Assembly: GCA_030690315.1 (NCBI GenBank)
Contig: JAUYGY010000046.1
Coordinates: forward strand, 1-64,000
Length of the DNA: 64,000 nt
Source of the DNA: Aequorivita sp.
Lineage (GTDB): Bacteria; Bacteroidota; Bacteroidia; Flavobacteriales; Flavobacteriaceae
Direction: 5' to 3'
Part shown: positions 1 through 8,567 of the stretch, one piece after another
How positions within the stretch are numbered: position 1 is the stretch's first letter
Layout: every line of letters starts with the position of its first letter
Notes under the pieces: model-generated
Told to the model about the DNA's origin: nothing
The model's input: only the letters and a program-made list of their open reading frames with translations
Database searches by the model: none
Program-made: the position numbers and the translations under genes

Positions 1-132
1 CTGGAACGGAAATAATGGCCCTTTCAATAAGGGTGTCACTTTTTTTTCATAATATTGAGTATTAGATTAAACCTTGATCCTAAAGGTAGTGAATCGTGAT
101 GTAACTGTCCCGTGAAGCTACCTTTAGGTTTA
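1..132. other. Left-edge non-coding DNA with weak hairpin
   Basis: No gene is supported here. A short stem (CCCTT/AAGGG, about 20-34) is followed after six bases by a run of eight T at about 40-47, so it could be a terminator for a gene lying left of the window; the gap before the T run makes this weak. If the attC-like site to the right is real, this stretch would be the tail of the preceding cassette. Confidence 0.3.
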
Positions 133-262
133 GTTCAACAAAGGTGTATAGCCCATTGCGGCAAATTTTCTGCCGAAAATTCCCGCAGGTTTGGTATCTT
201 TCGGCACGGCGGAAAAGTCCTTCGGACATTTTCCGCAACGGGCCATACACTAAACGTTAAAG
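133..262 (+). repeat. attC-like integron recombination site (candidate)
   Basis: Seen: GTTCAAC at 133-139 fits the R'' core RYYYAAC, and GTTAAAG at 256-262 fits the R' core GTTRRRY except its last base. Between them lie two 18-nt arms, 144-161 and 233-250, that pair at 16 of 18 positions on the top strand; the two A/C mismatches become T/G wobbles on the bottom strand, the strand integron integrases use. An inner hairpin (209-220 with 224-236, one bulged base, TTC loop) sits inside. The 130-nt length is within the attC range, and a start codon follows 15 nt after R', as in a cassette. No integrase and no second attC are visible, so it would be a solitary site. Alternative: another structured dispersed repeat. 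Confidence 0.5.
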
Positions 263-277
263 AAAATCGATCCACCC

Positions 278-730
278 ATGAAATATATAATATTGTTATC
301 GTTAATACTCTTAGTTGCCTGTAACAATAACAAGCAACTAAAGCCAACAGAAAAGGAGGATACCTTAAACACTATTCCAGAAACTCCTCCGGAAACAGAA
401 GAAATAGAACCAGAAGTTCTTTTACTCAAAACATACTCCAATAAACGTTTTAAGGATGTAACGGTTGAAAAAATTAATGAAGACACATTCATAGTGCGTG
501 GGAAAGGTCAGATTTTCGAAGCGAATTTTAATTGGATCGTGGAAGACGGACACAATGAGCTAAAGAAAGGCTTTACTATGACCGATGCCGGCGCACCCGA
601 ATGGGGCAATTTTGAATTTGAAGTTAATGTTCAAAAAGAGCGCCAGAACTCCACATTGACGCTTGTTTTATTTGAATCCAGCCCCAAGGATGGCAGTCGG
701 CAATATGAGTTGCCTATTACTTTATATTAA
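278..730 (+). CDS. Lipoprotein with Gmad2-like immunoglobulin domain
   Basis: A 150-residue exported lipoprotein: a hydrophobic leader ends in the lipobox LVAC with Cys15 as acylation site, followed by an acidic, Thr/Pro/Glu-rich linker (about 20-45). The rest resembles the Gmad2 Ig-like fold: VRGKGQIFEANFNW, then a GFTM...G..GNFEFEV strand pattern and an FESSPKDGS motif near the end. Gmad2 domains occur in spore-germination and cell-envelope proteins; no enzymatic activity is expected. It begins 15 nt after the attC-like site, so it may be a cassette gene. Role unknown; the domain call rests on motif memory only. Confidence 0.75.
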   Translation: MKYIILLSLILLVACNNNKQLKPTEKEDTLNTIPETPPETEEIEPEVLLLKTYSNKRFKDVTVEKINEDTFIVRGKGQIFEANFNWIVEDGHNELKKGFTMTDAGAPEWGNFEFEVNVQKERQNSTLTLVLFESSPKDGSRQYELPITLY

Positions 731-784
731 TTAATAAGTACCCTTTTCCCCCACTTGAATTTTTTTATAACAAGCTGTTATTTT

Positions 785-792
785 TAATTTTG
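785..792 (+). promoter_or_regulatory. Candidate Bacteroidetes -7 element (TAATTTTG)
   Basis: Matches the TAnnTTTG consensus of the Bacteroidetes primary sigma factor and lies five bases before the ATG at 797. No well-spaced -33 TTTG is evident. If used, the transcript would be leaderless or nearly so. Confidence 0.3.
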
Positions 793-796
793 ATAC

Positions 797-1840
797 ATGC
801 AGATACTCACCCTTATATTATGCATTATTGTTCTATTAGCCACCGGATTGCCCTTGATAAACACGGCAGAATGGTGGATCAGAATTTTTGATTTCCCAAG
901 ATTACAGATTGCCGTTTTAACCTTATTAGCCTTAATTCTGGCATATTTTTATGTGCGTTTCAAATGGAAATATAAATTGCCTTTGTTGTTACTATTGGCA
1001 GTTGCCCTAGTATATCAGTTACAGTTGGTTTGGATATATACGCCCCTTCACAAAACTGAGGCAAAGAATAGCAATAGGCAAACAGCTGGAAACAGCTTTA
1101 CGCTTCTGGTTTCAAATGTACGGATGGACAATGAGGAAAAAGCGGGTTTTCCTGCGCTTGTAAAAAAGTATGATCCCGATATGCTGCTGGTCACTGAACC
1201 TGACCAAGCTTGGGCTACCGCAATCAGTAAACTGGACGAGGATTTTCCGTATTCCATTAAATATCCGCTGGGCAACACCTACGGATTGATGCTCCTCTCA
1301 AAACTTCCGCTGACTGAAAGCACTATAAATTTTTTGGTAAAAGATGATATCCCGTCCATTTTCACAAAGATCACCTTGCCCTCGGGTGTAAAAATTGATT
1401 TTTATGGAGTTCACCCAGAGCCGCCCCAGCCCGGTACGGATACCTATGAAAGAGATACGGAATTGCTTATTATCGGTAAAAAAATAAAAGAATCCAAAAA
1501 CCCCACCATAGTGGCAGGAGATATGAATGATGTGGGCTGGTCTGATACCTCAACACTTTTCAGGAAGTACAGCAAACTGGTGGATCCTCGTGAAGGCAGG
1601 GGATTATACAATACCTATAGTGTTGCTGTGCCTTTGCTTCGGTATCCGCTGGACCATATTTTTTATTCCAAGGAATTTGGACTCCTATCTCTTAAGAAAC
1701 TTGAAGATATAGGTTCAGACCATTTTCCACTTCTCATTGGTTTAAATTATGAACCCGATACTGATAATACAGAAGGTTTGGAAGAAACAACTAACGAGGA
1801 GGAAGAGGAAGTTCAAGAAAAAATTGAAGAGGGCAACTAA
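797..1840 (+). CDS. Membrane-anchored endonuclease/exonuclease/phosphatase (EEP) family protein
   Basis: 347 residues. Three hydrophobic helices (about 1-20, 32-52, 60-80) anchor the protein; the EEP fold follows from about residue 100 and should face the periplasm or outside. Catalytic motifs are in order: SNVRMDN (metal Asn), LLVTEPD (metal Glu), YGVHPEPP (His), AGDMNDVGWS (Asp/Asn pair), LDHIFYS and the closing SDHFPLL Asp-His. EEP enzymes hydrolyse phosphodiesters or phosphomonoesters of DNA, RNA, inositol phosphates or sphingomyelin; the substrate cannot be told here. A strongly acidic tail (poly-Glu, last 25 residues) is unusual. This three-helix layout is common in Bacteroidota genomes as a housekeeping gene of unknown role. 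Confidence 0.88.
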   Translation: MQILTLILCIIVLLATGLPLINTAEWWIRIFDFPRLQIAVLTLLALILAYFYVRFKWKYKLPLLLLLAVALVYQLQLVWIYTPLHKTEAKNSNRQTAGNSFTLLVSNVRMDNEEKAGFPALVKKYDPDMLLVTEPDQAWATAISKLDEDFPYSIKYPLGNTYGLMLLSKLPLTESTINFLVKDDIPSIFTKITLPSGVKIDFYGVHPEPPQPGTDTYERDTELLIIGKKIKESKNPTIVAGDMNDVGWSDTSTLFRKYSKLVDPREGRGLYNTYSVAVPLLRYPLDHIFYSKEFGLLSLKKLEDIGSDHFPLLIGLNYEPDTDNTEGLEETTNEEEEEVQEKIEEGN

Positions 1841-2056
1841 TAAGTTGCTGGGATAGAGGTTTAAATGAAAAAAAATCAAGCTTTAATAAATTTAGCGCTT
1901 CGTTATTTCGGAAACCATTTAAACACTATCTTTTGAAACAATCTGAGCCGCTAGTTGCATTTTAAAATCAACAATGAAAATTGAAAGTACAATCCTTCAA
2001 ATAGCAAACGGAATGGTAATTGAAGGTAACCCGATCATTAATTTAATTTATAAAAC

Positions 2057-2473
2057 ATGTATTATTTAGCACTATATTTTTATCTCCTTTTCGCCACAAC
2101 CCCCAGTGAAACCAACACGCTAACAATAAATATATCTAATATTGAAAATATTCAGGGCAATTTAAAACTGGGCCTTTTTAACAGCAACGAGGGTTTTATG
2201 GAAAGAGATCGGGCTTTCAAAACTGTTTCGGTAAAAGTGAAAAGCAATACAGAAATTGTGGTCATTGAAAATTTGCCTTCCGGAAATTATGCCATTTCAA
2301 TGTACCACGATGAAAATTCTGATGATGAATGTAATCGTAATTTTTTGGGGATACCAACCGAGGCTTATGCTTTTTCAAATAATTTTAAGCCTAAATTTTC
2401 CGCTCCCAGTTTTGAAGATTGTGAATTTCCACTAAATTCTGATCAAACCCTAAAAATTGTGTTGAACAATTAG
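2057..2473 (+). CDS. DUF2141 domain-containing exported protein
   Basis: 138 residues with a hydrophobic start acting as signal peptide (about 1-20). The body shows the DUF2141 pattern: TLTINISNIENIQGNLKLG, a middle IENLPSGNYAISMYHDEN block and a C-terminal acidic/aromatic strand, giving a small beta-sandwich. DUF2141 proteins are periplasmic or surface proteins of unknown function common in Bacteroidota. It sits 50 nt before the YeiH-type transporter on the same strand, so co-transcription is possible, but no functional link is known. Confidence 0.8.
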   Translation: MYYLALYFYLLFATTPSETNTLTINISNIENIQGNLKLGLFNSNEGFMERDRAFKTVSVKVKSNTEIVVIENLPSGNYAISMYHDENSDDECNRNFLGIPTEAYAFSNNFKPKFSAPSFEDCEFPLNSDQTLKIVLNN

Positions 2474-2523
2474 TGATTCCTATAGCTAATGCGGCTTCAT
2501 ACAAAGAAATGGACTCATAAAAA

Positions 2524-3465
2524 ATGAAAAAGATTGCCCAACGAAATGATACGCTTATAAAAGTTCTCTTCATACTTTGCATGGTTTTGTGCATTTTGGG
2601 TTACGTTAACAGCCCCGTGGCACTTGTTGGCGGATTTCTTTTCACCTATTTTCTGGGGCATCCCTTTCTTACCTTAAATAGCAAGTCGGTGAACTGGCTA
2701 TTAAAAATTGCCGTTGTGGGGTTGGGTTTCGGAATGAATTTAAAAGAAACATTATCTGCCGGAAAAGAGGGCTTTTTGCTCACGGTTTTTTCAATTTCCA
2801 TCACTTTGATTCTGGGTTATTTTTTGGGAAGGCTTTTAAAGATGAACCGAAAATCAAGCCATCTCATCAGTTCGGGAACCGCCATTTGTGGCGGGAGCGC
2901 CATTGCAGCAGTTTCACCCGTTATTAATGCTTCGGAAAAGGATATTTCTATTTCATTGGGCGTAATTTTTCTGTTGAATTCCATCGCACTACTAATCTTT
3001 CCGCCCATTGGGCATTTGCTTGAATTAAACCAGCACCAATTCGGCCTTTGGTGTGCCATTGCCATTCACGATACAAGTTCGGTGGTAGGAGCGGCATATA
3101 CTTTTGGGGAAGAAGCGCTAAAAGTGGCAACAACAGTGAAACTTGCCCGCGCGCTTTGGATTATTCCGCTTTCCCTGCTTTCGGTATTTCTTTTTAAAGG
3201 AAAGGGAAAAAGTGTGAAGATTCCTTATTTCATCTTCCTTTTTATATTGGCAATTATTCTGAATAGTTATCTTGCTATTCCCGAAGTATTGACAAACGGA
3301 ATTACAAGTATTTCAAAATCATTATTGGTGCTCACCTTATTTTTGATCGGCGCCGGTCTTTCTTTGGAAAAAATAAAGTCTGCAGGTTGGAAGCCGATGA
3401 TTCTTGGGGTTTCTTTGTGGATCTTTATTTCTGTGAGCTCCCTCTTTGTAATTATGGCTTTGTAA
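2524..3465 (+). CDS. YeiH-family putative sulfate exporter
   Basis: 313 residues, almost entirely hydrophobic, about ten membrane helices. Family hallmarks of the PSE/UPF0324 (YeiH) group are visible: LLKIAVVGLGFGMNL early, the SSGTAICGGSAIAAVSP signature in the middle, HDTSSVVGAA, and the ALWIIPLSLL helix. Members are predicted inner-membrane anion (sulfate or related sulfur compound) exporters; some are regulated by cysteine/sulfite metabolism, but biochemical proof is thin. It converges with pntB with only three bases between stop codons and no visible terminator, so the two transcripts must overlap. Confidence 0.87.
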   Translation: MKKIAQRNDTLIKVLFILCMVLCILGYVNSPVALVGGFLFTYFLGHPFLTLNSKSVNWLLKIAVVGLGFGMNLKETLSAGKEGFLLTVFSISITLILGYFLGRLLKMNRKSSHLISSGTAICGGSAIAAVSPVINASEKDISISLGVIFLLNSIALLIFPPIGHLLELNQHQFGLWCAIAIHDTSSVVGAAYTFGEEALKVATTVKLARALWIIPLSLLSVFLFKGKGKSVKIPYFIFLFILAIILNSYLAIPEVLTNGITSISKSLLVLTLFLIGAGLSLEKIKSAGWKPMILGVSLWIFISVSSLFVIMAL

Positions 3466-3468
3466 AGT

Positions 3469-4857
3469 TTAGATCAATTTCAACTGATTCACAATTTCCA
3501 GCAAAGAAGTCTTCGCATCGCCAAAAAGAATTTTGCAATTATCTAAGCCAAAAAGTTCATTCTGCACTCCCGCGTACCCTTTGTTCATACTTCGTTTCAA
3601 TACGATTACTTGTTTGCTTTCGTATGCTCGGATGATTGGCATTCCGTAAACTGGACTGTCGGGATTGTTTTCGGCGGCGGGGTTTACAACATCATTTGCG
3701 CCCAAAACTAAAACGGTATCGTATTGTTGCATGTTTTCATTGCCTTCATCCATTTCCTTTAGGCGGGAATAATCAACATTAGCTTCCGCAAGTAAAACAT
3801 TCATATGGCCGGGCATTCTCCCTGCAACTGGATGTATAATGTAATCCACCTCAACATTGCGCTTTTCCAACAATTGCTGAAGTTGGCTGCAAACGTGTTG
3901 CGCCTGGGCCACCGCAAGTCCATATCCTGGAACGATCGCAACTTTTTGTGCAAATGAAAGTGAAAGGGCGGTTTCTGAAATGCTGATTTCCTTTATATCC
4001 TGATCTTCTTCAACAGCGCCGTTTTTGCTCTTTTTAAAGGTTCCCGCCAATACTTTCATCAAGGACCGGTTCATCGCTTTGCACATTAAAAGTGTTAGTA
4101 AAATTCCTGCGGCGCCCACAAAAATACCGCCTGCGATCATTGCCTTGTTTCCGTAAACAAACCCTGCTAAAGCGGTGGCAATACCTGTGATACTGTTCAA
4201 TAATGAAATTACCACGGGCATATCTGCCCCGCCAATGGGAAGCACGAAAAGAACACCATAAACCATGGCGAGGGTTGCCAAAACATACATAAAAGCAGTA
4301 AATTCGATTGGGATAATTCCGAAGAAATAGAGTACTGGTAATAATACCATCAATACTAAAAGAAATCGGGCGGAAAAAATTACGGTTTTGCTGCGTCTAT
4401 CCTTTACTTTTCCAGCGAGTTTTCGCTCTGCAATAATACTTCCCGTGAATGCAATTGCTCCGGTAACTAAGCCTGCAATAAGCAAGATCTGATTTCCAAG
4501 GATTGCGGTTGTAACATCCATTTGGTTGGCTTCCACTACCCCCAAAAGCATGGCACATCCGCCACCCGTTGCATTGAAAATTGAGACCAATTGTGGCATT
4601 CCCGTCATTTCAACCTTATCTGAAAGGAATTTTCCAATAATAGTCCCCACGGCAATAGCCAAAAGCATTATTATTAAATTTGTATAGGGAACCGTAGCTG
4701 TAATTGCTGCAAAAAACGTAAGAGTTACGGCCAAAACCATACCCATGGCAGCAATTAGGTTTCCGGTTTTTGCGCTTTTTGGGGAACTCATAAACTTCAA
4801 TCCTGCCAAAAAGGAAAAGGTGGCCACTAAATAGCCTACTTCAATAAATGCCATCAT
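3469..4857 (-). CDS. pntB: NAD(P) transhydrogenase subunit beta
   Basis: 462 residues, usual length. Nine or so membrane helices (about 1-270) form the proton channel with the PntA membrane domain; the C-terminal NADP(H)-binding domain III (about 285-462) shows PGYGLAVAQAQ, GRMPGHMNVLLAEA, LGANDVVNPAAE and KRSMNKGYAG motifs. The complex uses the proton-motive force to reduce NADP+ with NADH in the inner membrane. Last gene of the pntA-pntA2-pntB operon; the ATG is 6 nt after the pntA2 stop. Confidence 0.97.
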   Translation of the reverse strand: MMAFIEVGYLVATFSFLAGLKFMSSPKSAKTGNLIAAMGMVLAVTLTFFAAITATVPYTNLIIMLLAIAVGTIIGKFLSDKVEMTGMPQLVSIFNATGGGCAMLLGVVEANQMDVTTAILGNQILLIAGLVTGAIAFTGSIIAERKLAGKVKDRRSKTVIFSARFLLVLMVLLPVLYFFGIIPIEFTAFMYVLATLAMVYGVLFVLPIGGADMPVVISLLNSITGIATALAGFVYGNKAMIAGGIFVGAAGILLTLLMCKAMNRSLMKVLAGTFKKSKNGAVEEDQDIKEISISETALSLSFAQKVAIVPGYGLAVAQAQHVCSQLQQLLEKRNVEVDYIIHPVAGRMPGHMNVLLAEANVDYSRLKEMDEGNENMQQYDTVLVLGANDVVNPAAENNPDSPVYGMPIIRAYESKQVIVLKRSMNKGYAGVQNELFGLDNCKILFGDAKTSLLEIVNQLKLI

Positions 4858-4863
4858 CTGTAA

Positions 4864-5160
4864 TTATTTTTTTGGACTGAACATTTTCAGCATTCTTCCG
4901 GTAACAAAGAAACCGCCTGAAATATTAAGGGTGCCAAGAAAAACAGCGATTCCCCCTAAGGTGAGATTGAGATAATCGTCTTCCGGCACCCGAAGCATTA
5001 CAATTATTGCCCCAACCAAAATTACGCCGCTAATGGCGTTAGCGCCACTCATAAGCGGTGTGTGTAAAATAGCGGGAACATTTGCAATTACTTCGATGCC
5101 GATGAAGACACAAAATAGAACAAAGTAAAATTCTTGAATGTGTTGATTTATGAAATCCAT
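4864..5160 (-). CDS. NAD(P) transhydrogenase subunit alpha, membrane domain (PntA part 2)
   Basis: 98 residues starting at the ATG at 5160, two bases after the pntA stop; the longer reading to 5205 would overlap pntA and its extra 15 residues look non-native. Three or four membrane helices with the family motif FIGIEVIANVPAILHTPLMSG. It carries the alpha-subunit membrane segment, which in many bacteria is encoded separately from the NAD-binding part. It assembles with PntA and PntB in the inner membrane. Ends with a short cytosolic tail. Confidence 0.93.
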   Translation of the reverse strand: MDFINQHIQEFYFVLFCVFIGIEVIANVPAILHTPLMSGANAISGVILVGAIIVMLRVPEDDYLNLTLGGIAVFLGTLNISGGFFVTGRMLKMFSPKK

Positions 5161-5162
5161 GG

Positions 5163-6296
5163 TTAGGCGGGTTGTAGTTGTTTGGTGAAATGTGGGTGCG
5201 TCCATTCGCCTTCCTTCAATATTTGGCAGGCTGTTAGTAACGGATCATCCTCTTGGTTCTCCGATTTTTGCATATATTTTAAAAACGAAAAGTAATTATT
5301 GGAAAGTAAAGCTGAAGCAGCTGCAGGAATTTCAGTAGAAAGACTTGAGTTTCCTAAAATAGTAACTCCGTTGTGATTTATTGTTTTATTATTTTGTGAA
5401 AATTCACAGTTTCCGCCTTGTTCGGCTGCTAAATCAATGATTACACTTCCAGATTGCATAACTTCCACGGAACGTGTTTCAATAAGCAAAGGCGCTTTTC
5501 TTCCGGGAATATTGGCGGTGCTTATTACAATGTTGGCAGTTAGAATATGATTGTGAATCAATTCCTTCTGCTTTTTTTGGTATTCTTCACTTTGTGCTAC
5601 TGCGTAACCTCCTGCATTTGAGGATTCGGTGTAACCTTCCACTTCAATAAAGTTGGCGCCAAGACTGCGGACTTCTTCCCCGGCAGATTTACGCACGTCA
5701 AAAGCCTCTACTATTGCGCCCAAACGACGGGCGGTGGCTATTGCCTGTAAACCTGCGACGCCAGCTCCGAGAACTAAAATTTTTACAGGCCTAAGTGTAC
5801 CGGCTGCTGTTGTAAACATTGGGAAAACACCCTTGTAAAGTTCCGAAGCTTTTATTACCGCTCTGTATCCTGCCAATGACGCCATAGATGAAAGCACATC
5901 CATAGATTGCGCCAAGGTTGTTCGTGGCAACAGGTCTAAACTGTAAACGGTTGCGCCGTGTTGTTTGTAAACAGCGAGTTTAGAGTCATGAAAGAGGGGG
6001 TTGAAAATACCAATGAAGCAACAACCCCCCTTCATTTCCACTTCGCTAAAAGTATGGTTAATGGATACTATGGTATCCGAATTTTTAAAAATAGATTCGC
6101 GCGAAAGGCAGGTAGCGCCAGCCTGCAAATATTGGGCATCGTCAATTTGTAGCGAACCGCCCAGCCCTGGCTCAAAAAGAATATTGAGCTTCAATTCCCC
6201 GGTAAGACGTTTCACTTCCTTGGGCAACAAACAAACCCGCGGATCGTTTGGGGTTTTAAGGATTCCTATTGTATGGGGCTGCAGCTGTTCGCTCAT
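5163..6296 (-). CDS. pntA: NAD(P) transhydrogenase subunit alpha, NAD-binding part (PntA part 1)
   Basis: 377 residues from the ATG at 6296 (MSEQLQPHTIG); an in-frame upstream ATG at 6323 adds nine unlikely residues. An N-terminal AlaDh/PNT domain (about 1-135; GILKTPNDPRVCLLP, FEPGLGGS) is followed by the Rossmann domain with ILVLGAGVAGLQAIATARRL around residues 180-200 and AFDVRKSAGEEVRSLGA. It binds NADH in the cytosol as domain I of transhydrogenase. The absence of a C-terminal membrane part matches the separate downstream gene. First transhydrogenase gene of the operon; the small unknown gene ending 31 bases upstream may be co-transcribed. Confidence 0.95.
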   Translation of the reverse strand: MSEQLQPHTIGILKTPNDPRVCLLPKEVKRLTGELKLNILFEPGLGGSLQIDDAQYLQAGATCLSRESIFKNSDTIVSINHTFSEVEMKGGCCFIGIFNPLFHDSKLAVYKQHGATVYSLDLLPRTTLAQSMDVLSSMASLAGYRAVIKASELYKGVFPMFTTAAGTLRPVKILVLGAGVAGLQAIATARRLGAIVEAFDVRKSAGEEVRSLGANFIEVEGYTESSNAGGYAVAQSEEYQKKQKELIHNHILTANIVISTANIPGRKAPLLIETRSVEVMQSGSVIIDLAAEQGGNCEFSQNNKTINHNGVTILGNSSLSTEIPAAASALLSNNYFSFLKYMQKSENQEDDPLLTACQILKEGEWTHPHFTKQLQPA

Positions 6297-6327
6297 AATT
6301 TTTTTTGAAACTGAATTTTTCAATTAA

Positions 6328-6708
6328 TTATTTACTCAGAATATTGAAGTATTCTTCTTTTACCCTTCTGTATTTTTCCAAATGGTACATATATACTTTT
6401 CGGTATCGTTCATGCTCGGTTACATAAAACATATCACAGTCCACATCCTCACATTCAGCAGCCTGTGGCAGACTATCCTTGTATTTTATAAATCCATTTA
6501 GATTTATCCGATTTTCTTCTTTCTTGATAGAAAGTTTCATTAATACGGGTTTATGTTCAAGAGCATTTATTAGTTCGCCCTTACTAAGATTTATAAGGTT
6601 TGTAATCTCTTTTTCAATATACTCCAGGTGGTGGATCCAGGTATCAAGCTCAATGCAATTATTCTTAAAAGTGATTGTTTCGGGGGTGTCGTGACCGTAA
6701 ATCTGCAT
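6328..6708 (-). CDS. Hypothetical cytoplasmic protein
   Basis: 126 residues, no signal peptide, no membrane segment, mostly charged helices. A notable acidic cluster AAECEDVDCDMFY carries two cysteines, and the C-terminus is Tyr/Lys/Arg-rich (HERYRKVYMYHLEKYRR). I do not recognise a family. It lies 31 nt upstream of pntA and 52 nt downstream of the GreA-like gene on the same strand, so it may be part of either transcript. Coding status is supported by length, position and a protein-like composition. Confidence 0.65.
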   Translation of the reverse strand: MQIYGHDTPETITFKNNCIELDTWIHHLEYIEKEITNLINLSKGELINALEHKPVLMKLSIKKEENRINLNGFIKYKDSLPQAAECEDVDCDMFYVTEHERYRKVYMYHLEKYRRVKEEYFNILSK

Positions 6709-6760
6709 GATGTAAAAAAATTACTGACTTTTAAATTTCTAAATACTCGATTCTCAATAC

Positions 6761-7177
6761 TTATAATAGCACGTCAACATCAATAGCGTTTTCGGCTTGT
6801 TTTACGCTAGTGATTTGCAATTCTTTGGTGCCATTGGGGAAATTCCAAACTACGGAATCGCCTTCCGCATAACCCATAACGGCCGAGCCCATTGGGGCCA
6901 AAATGGAAATCTTATTTGCCGAAATATCACGCGCCGTTGGGGTTACCAATTGAAATTCGGTTTCCCACGTACCAGATTTTACGGTAACAATACTGTTGAA
7001 TCTAATAACATCTTCGGGCATCTCTTCGTTGTCATGAATAATGGCACTGGTAAGTTCGCCACTCAATTTTTTTAAGGAAACCTTTGTATTTTCATCTTTG
7101 TAATACCCAGTAACATTCAACAGGCGCTTTAAGAAAACGTATTCCTTTTTTTCCAATATCAAATTTCCGTATTTCAT
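6761..7177 (-). CDS. GreA/GreB-family or Rnk-like protein
   Basis: 138 residues from the ATG at 7177 (MKYGNLILEKKEY); an upstream in-frame ATG at 7207 is possible but adds a poorly fitting leader. The C-terminal half is the FKBP-like Gre domain: IVTVKSGTWETEFQLVTP, the ISILAPMGSAVMG loop and the closing WNFPNGTKELQITSV. The long N-terminal coiled coil of GreA is shortened, as in Rnk (nucleoside diphosphate kinase regulator) proteins and in Bacteroidota Gre-like paralogues. Such proteins bind the secondary channel of RNA polymerase. Whether it has transcript-cleavage activity cannot be judged. Confidence 0.82.
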   Translation of the reverse strand: MKYGNLILEKKEYVFLKRLLNVTGYYKDENTKVSLKKLSGELTSAIIHDNEEMPEDVIRFNSIVTVKSGTWETEFQLVTPTARDISANKISILAPMGSAVMGYAEGDSVVWNFPNGTKELQITSVKQAENAIDVDVLL

Positions 7178-7271
7178 CTTTCTAACTATTTTGGCAAACT
7201 GGAACATCCGCAGGAAGTTATCTTTACTGAAGAAACTACCTGGATGTTCCGGCCTGCCAGATTCTTATTAA

Positions 7272-8567
7272 TTATGGGAAAATCCCTCTTAAAATGTATG
7301 CTTTCTCAATGCGGGAAATGGCAATTGCAAATGCAGCGGTACGCATATCCACGCCATTTTCTTCGGAATAGGTTGTAACTTTTTTAAAAGTGGCTAGCAA
7401 TTTTTTCTCTAGTTTTTCCAAAATCTCGTCCATTTGCCAAAGCTCACCGTTACGGTTTTGAAGCCATTCAAAATAACTTCCTATAACACCACCGGAATTA
7501 CACATAATGTCTGGAATAATGGTGATGCCACGCTCTAAAAGTATTTTTTCACCTTCCACATCTGTTGGGCCATTGGCGCCTTCAGCGATTAAAGTGGCTT
7601 TAATTGAAGCTGCATTCTGAGCTGTAATTTGGTTGCCCAAAGCAGCTGGGATGCAGATGTCGCAATCTAAGCCAAAGAAATTTTTGCCATCCATTGCGGT
7701 AGCTTCGGGGAAACCTACGATGCTGCCATTGTTGGCTTTTCCGTAGTTGAAGAGATCTTCAACAGTAATACCTTCTTTGTTTTGAACACTTCCGAAGGCA
7801 TCCTGCACCCCCACCATTTTTGCGCCTTCTTTTTCAAGGAAATGTGCAGCCCAATAGCCCACGTTTCCAAAACCTTGCACGATGAAGGTTTTTCCTTTTA
7901 GGGTTTCGTTATTTTTTTCTGCCCAAAATTTAATGGTTAAAAACACACCGTAACCGGTAGCACGATCGCGACCTTCCAATCCACCACTGCCCACAGGTTT
8001 TCCTGTAACTACGTGTTGGTTTTTGGAACGCTCGCTGGTATTTTTGGTACTCATATACGTATCGGCAATCCACGCCATGGTTTGGTCGTTTGTATTTACG
8101 TCCGGCGCTGGAATGTCGTGCTCTGGGCCAATGTTTTCGCCTAGGGCATAAGTGAATCTGCGGGTAATGCGTTCCAATTCACCCATAGAATATTTTGAAG
8201 GATCAATCTGAATCCCTCCTTTTGCACCTCCGTAGGGCAATCCAGCCAAAGATGTTTTCCATGTCATCCACATTGCCAAAGCGCGGGCGGCATCAATATC
8301 TACTGTTGGGTGGTAACGAAGACCACCTTTGTACGGGCCGAGGGCGTTGTTGTGCTGCACGCGGTAGCCGGTGAATATTTCCACCTCGCCACTGTCCATC
8401 CGCACTGGAAAGTGAATTATAATTTCCGTATTAGTAATGCCAAGAATTTTGCGAACGTTTGGATTCAGATTTATAGTATCTGCAGCGCTGTTGAATTGTT
8501 CCAACACGTTGTCCAACATTCCTCTTTTTACAGGTTTGGGTATTTCCACTGTTTGTCCGTTTATCAT
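7272..8567 (-). CDS. Glutamate dehydrogenase (Glu/Leu/Phe/Val family)
   Basis: 431 residues from the ATG at 8567 (MINGQTVEIPKP); longer in-frame readings have an implausible basic leader. It converts glutamate to 2-oxoglutarate and ammonia, or the reverse. Visible: HNNALGPYKGGLRYHP substrate site, LPYGGAKGG with the catalytic lysine, PAPDVNT, the dinucleotide motif VQGFGNVGYWAAHF, and LIAEGANGPT. The length fits the short hexameric bacterial/archaeal type. Coenzyme preference is not decidable by eye. Its 5' region has a paired direct repeat (8689-8721) that could be a regulator site. Confidence 0.95.
   Translation of the reverse strand: MINGQTVEIPKPVKRGMLDNVLEQFNSAADTINLNPNVRKILGITNTEIIIHFPVRMDSGEVEIFTGYRVQHNNALGPYKGGLRYHPTVDIDAARALAMWMTWKTSLAGLPYGGAKGGIQIDPSKYSMGELERITRRFTYALGENIGPEHDIPAPDVNTNDQTMAWIADTYMSTKNTSERSKNQHVVTGKPVGSGGLEGRDRATGYGVFLTIKFWAEKNNETLKGKTFIVQGFGNVGYWAAHFLEKEGAKMVGVQDAFGSVQNKEGITVEDLFNYGKANNGSIVGFPEATAMDGKNFFGLDCDICIPAALGNQITAQNAASIKATLIAEGANGPTDVEGEKILLERGITIIPDIMCNSGGVIGSYFEWLQNRNGELWQMDEILEKLEKKLLATFKKVTTYSEENGVDMRTAAFAIAISRIEKAYILRGIFP

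Noticed and set aside
112..347. Open frames of 70 residues on both strands
   Set aside because: They translate the arms and hairpins of the attC-like structure; no protein-like composition and no conserved motif.
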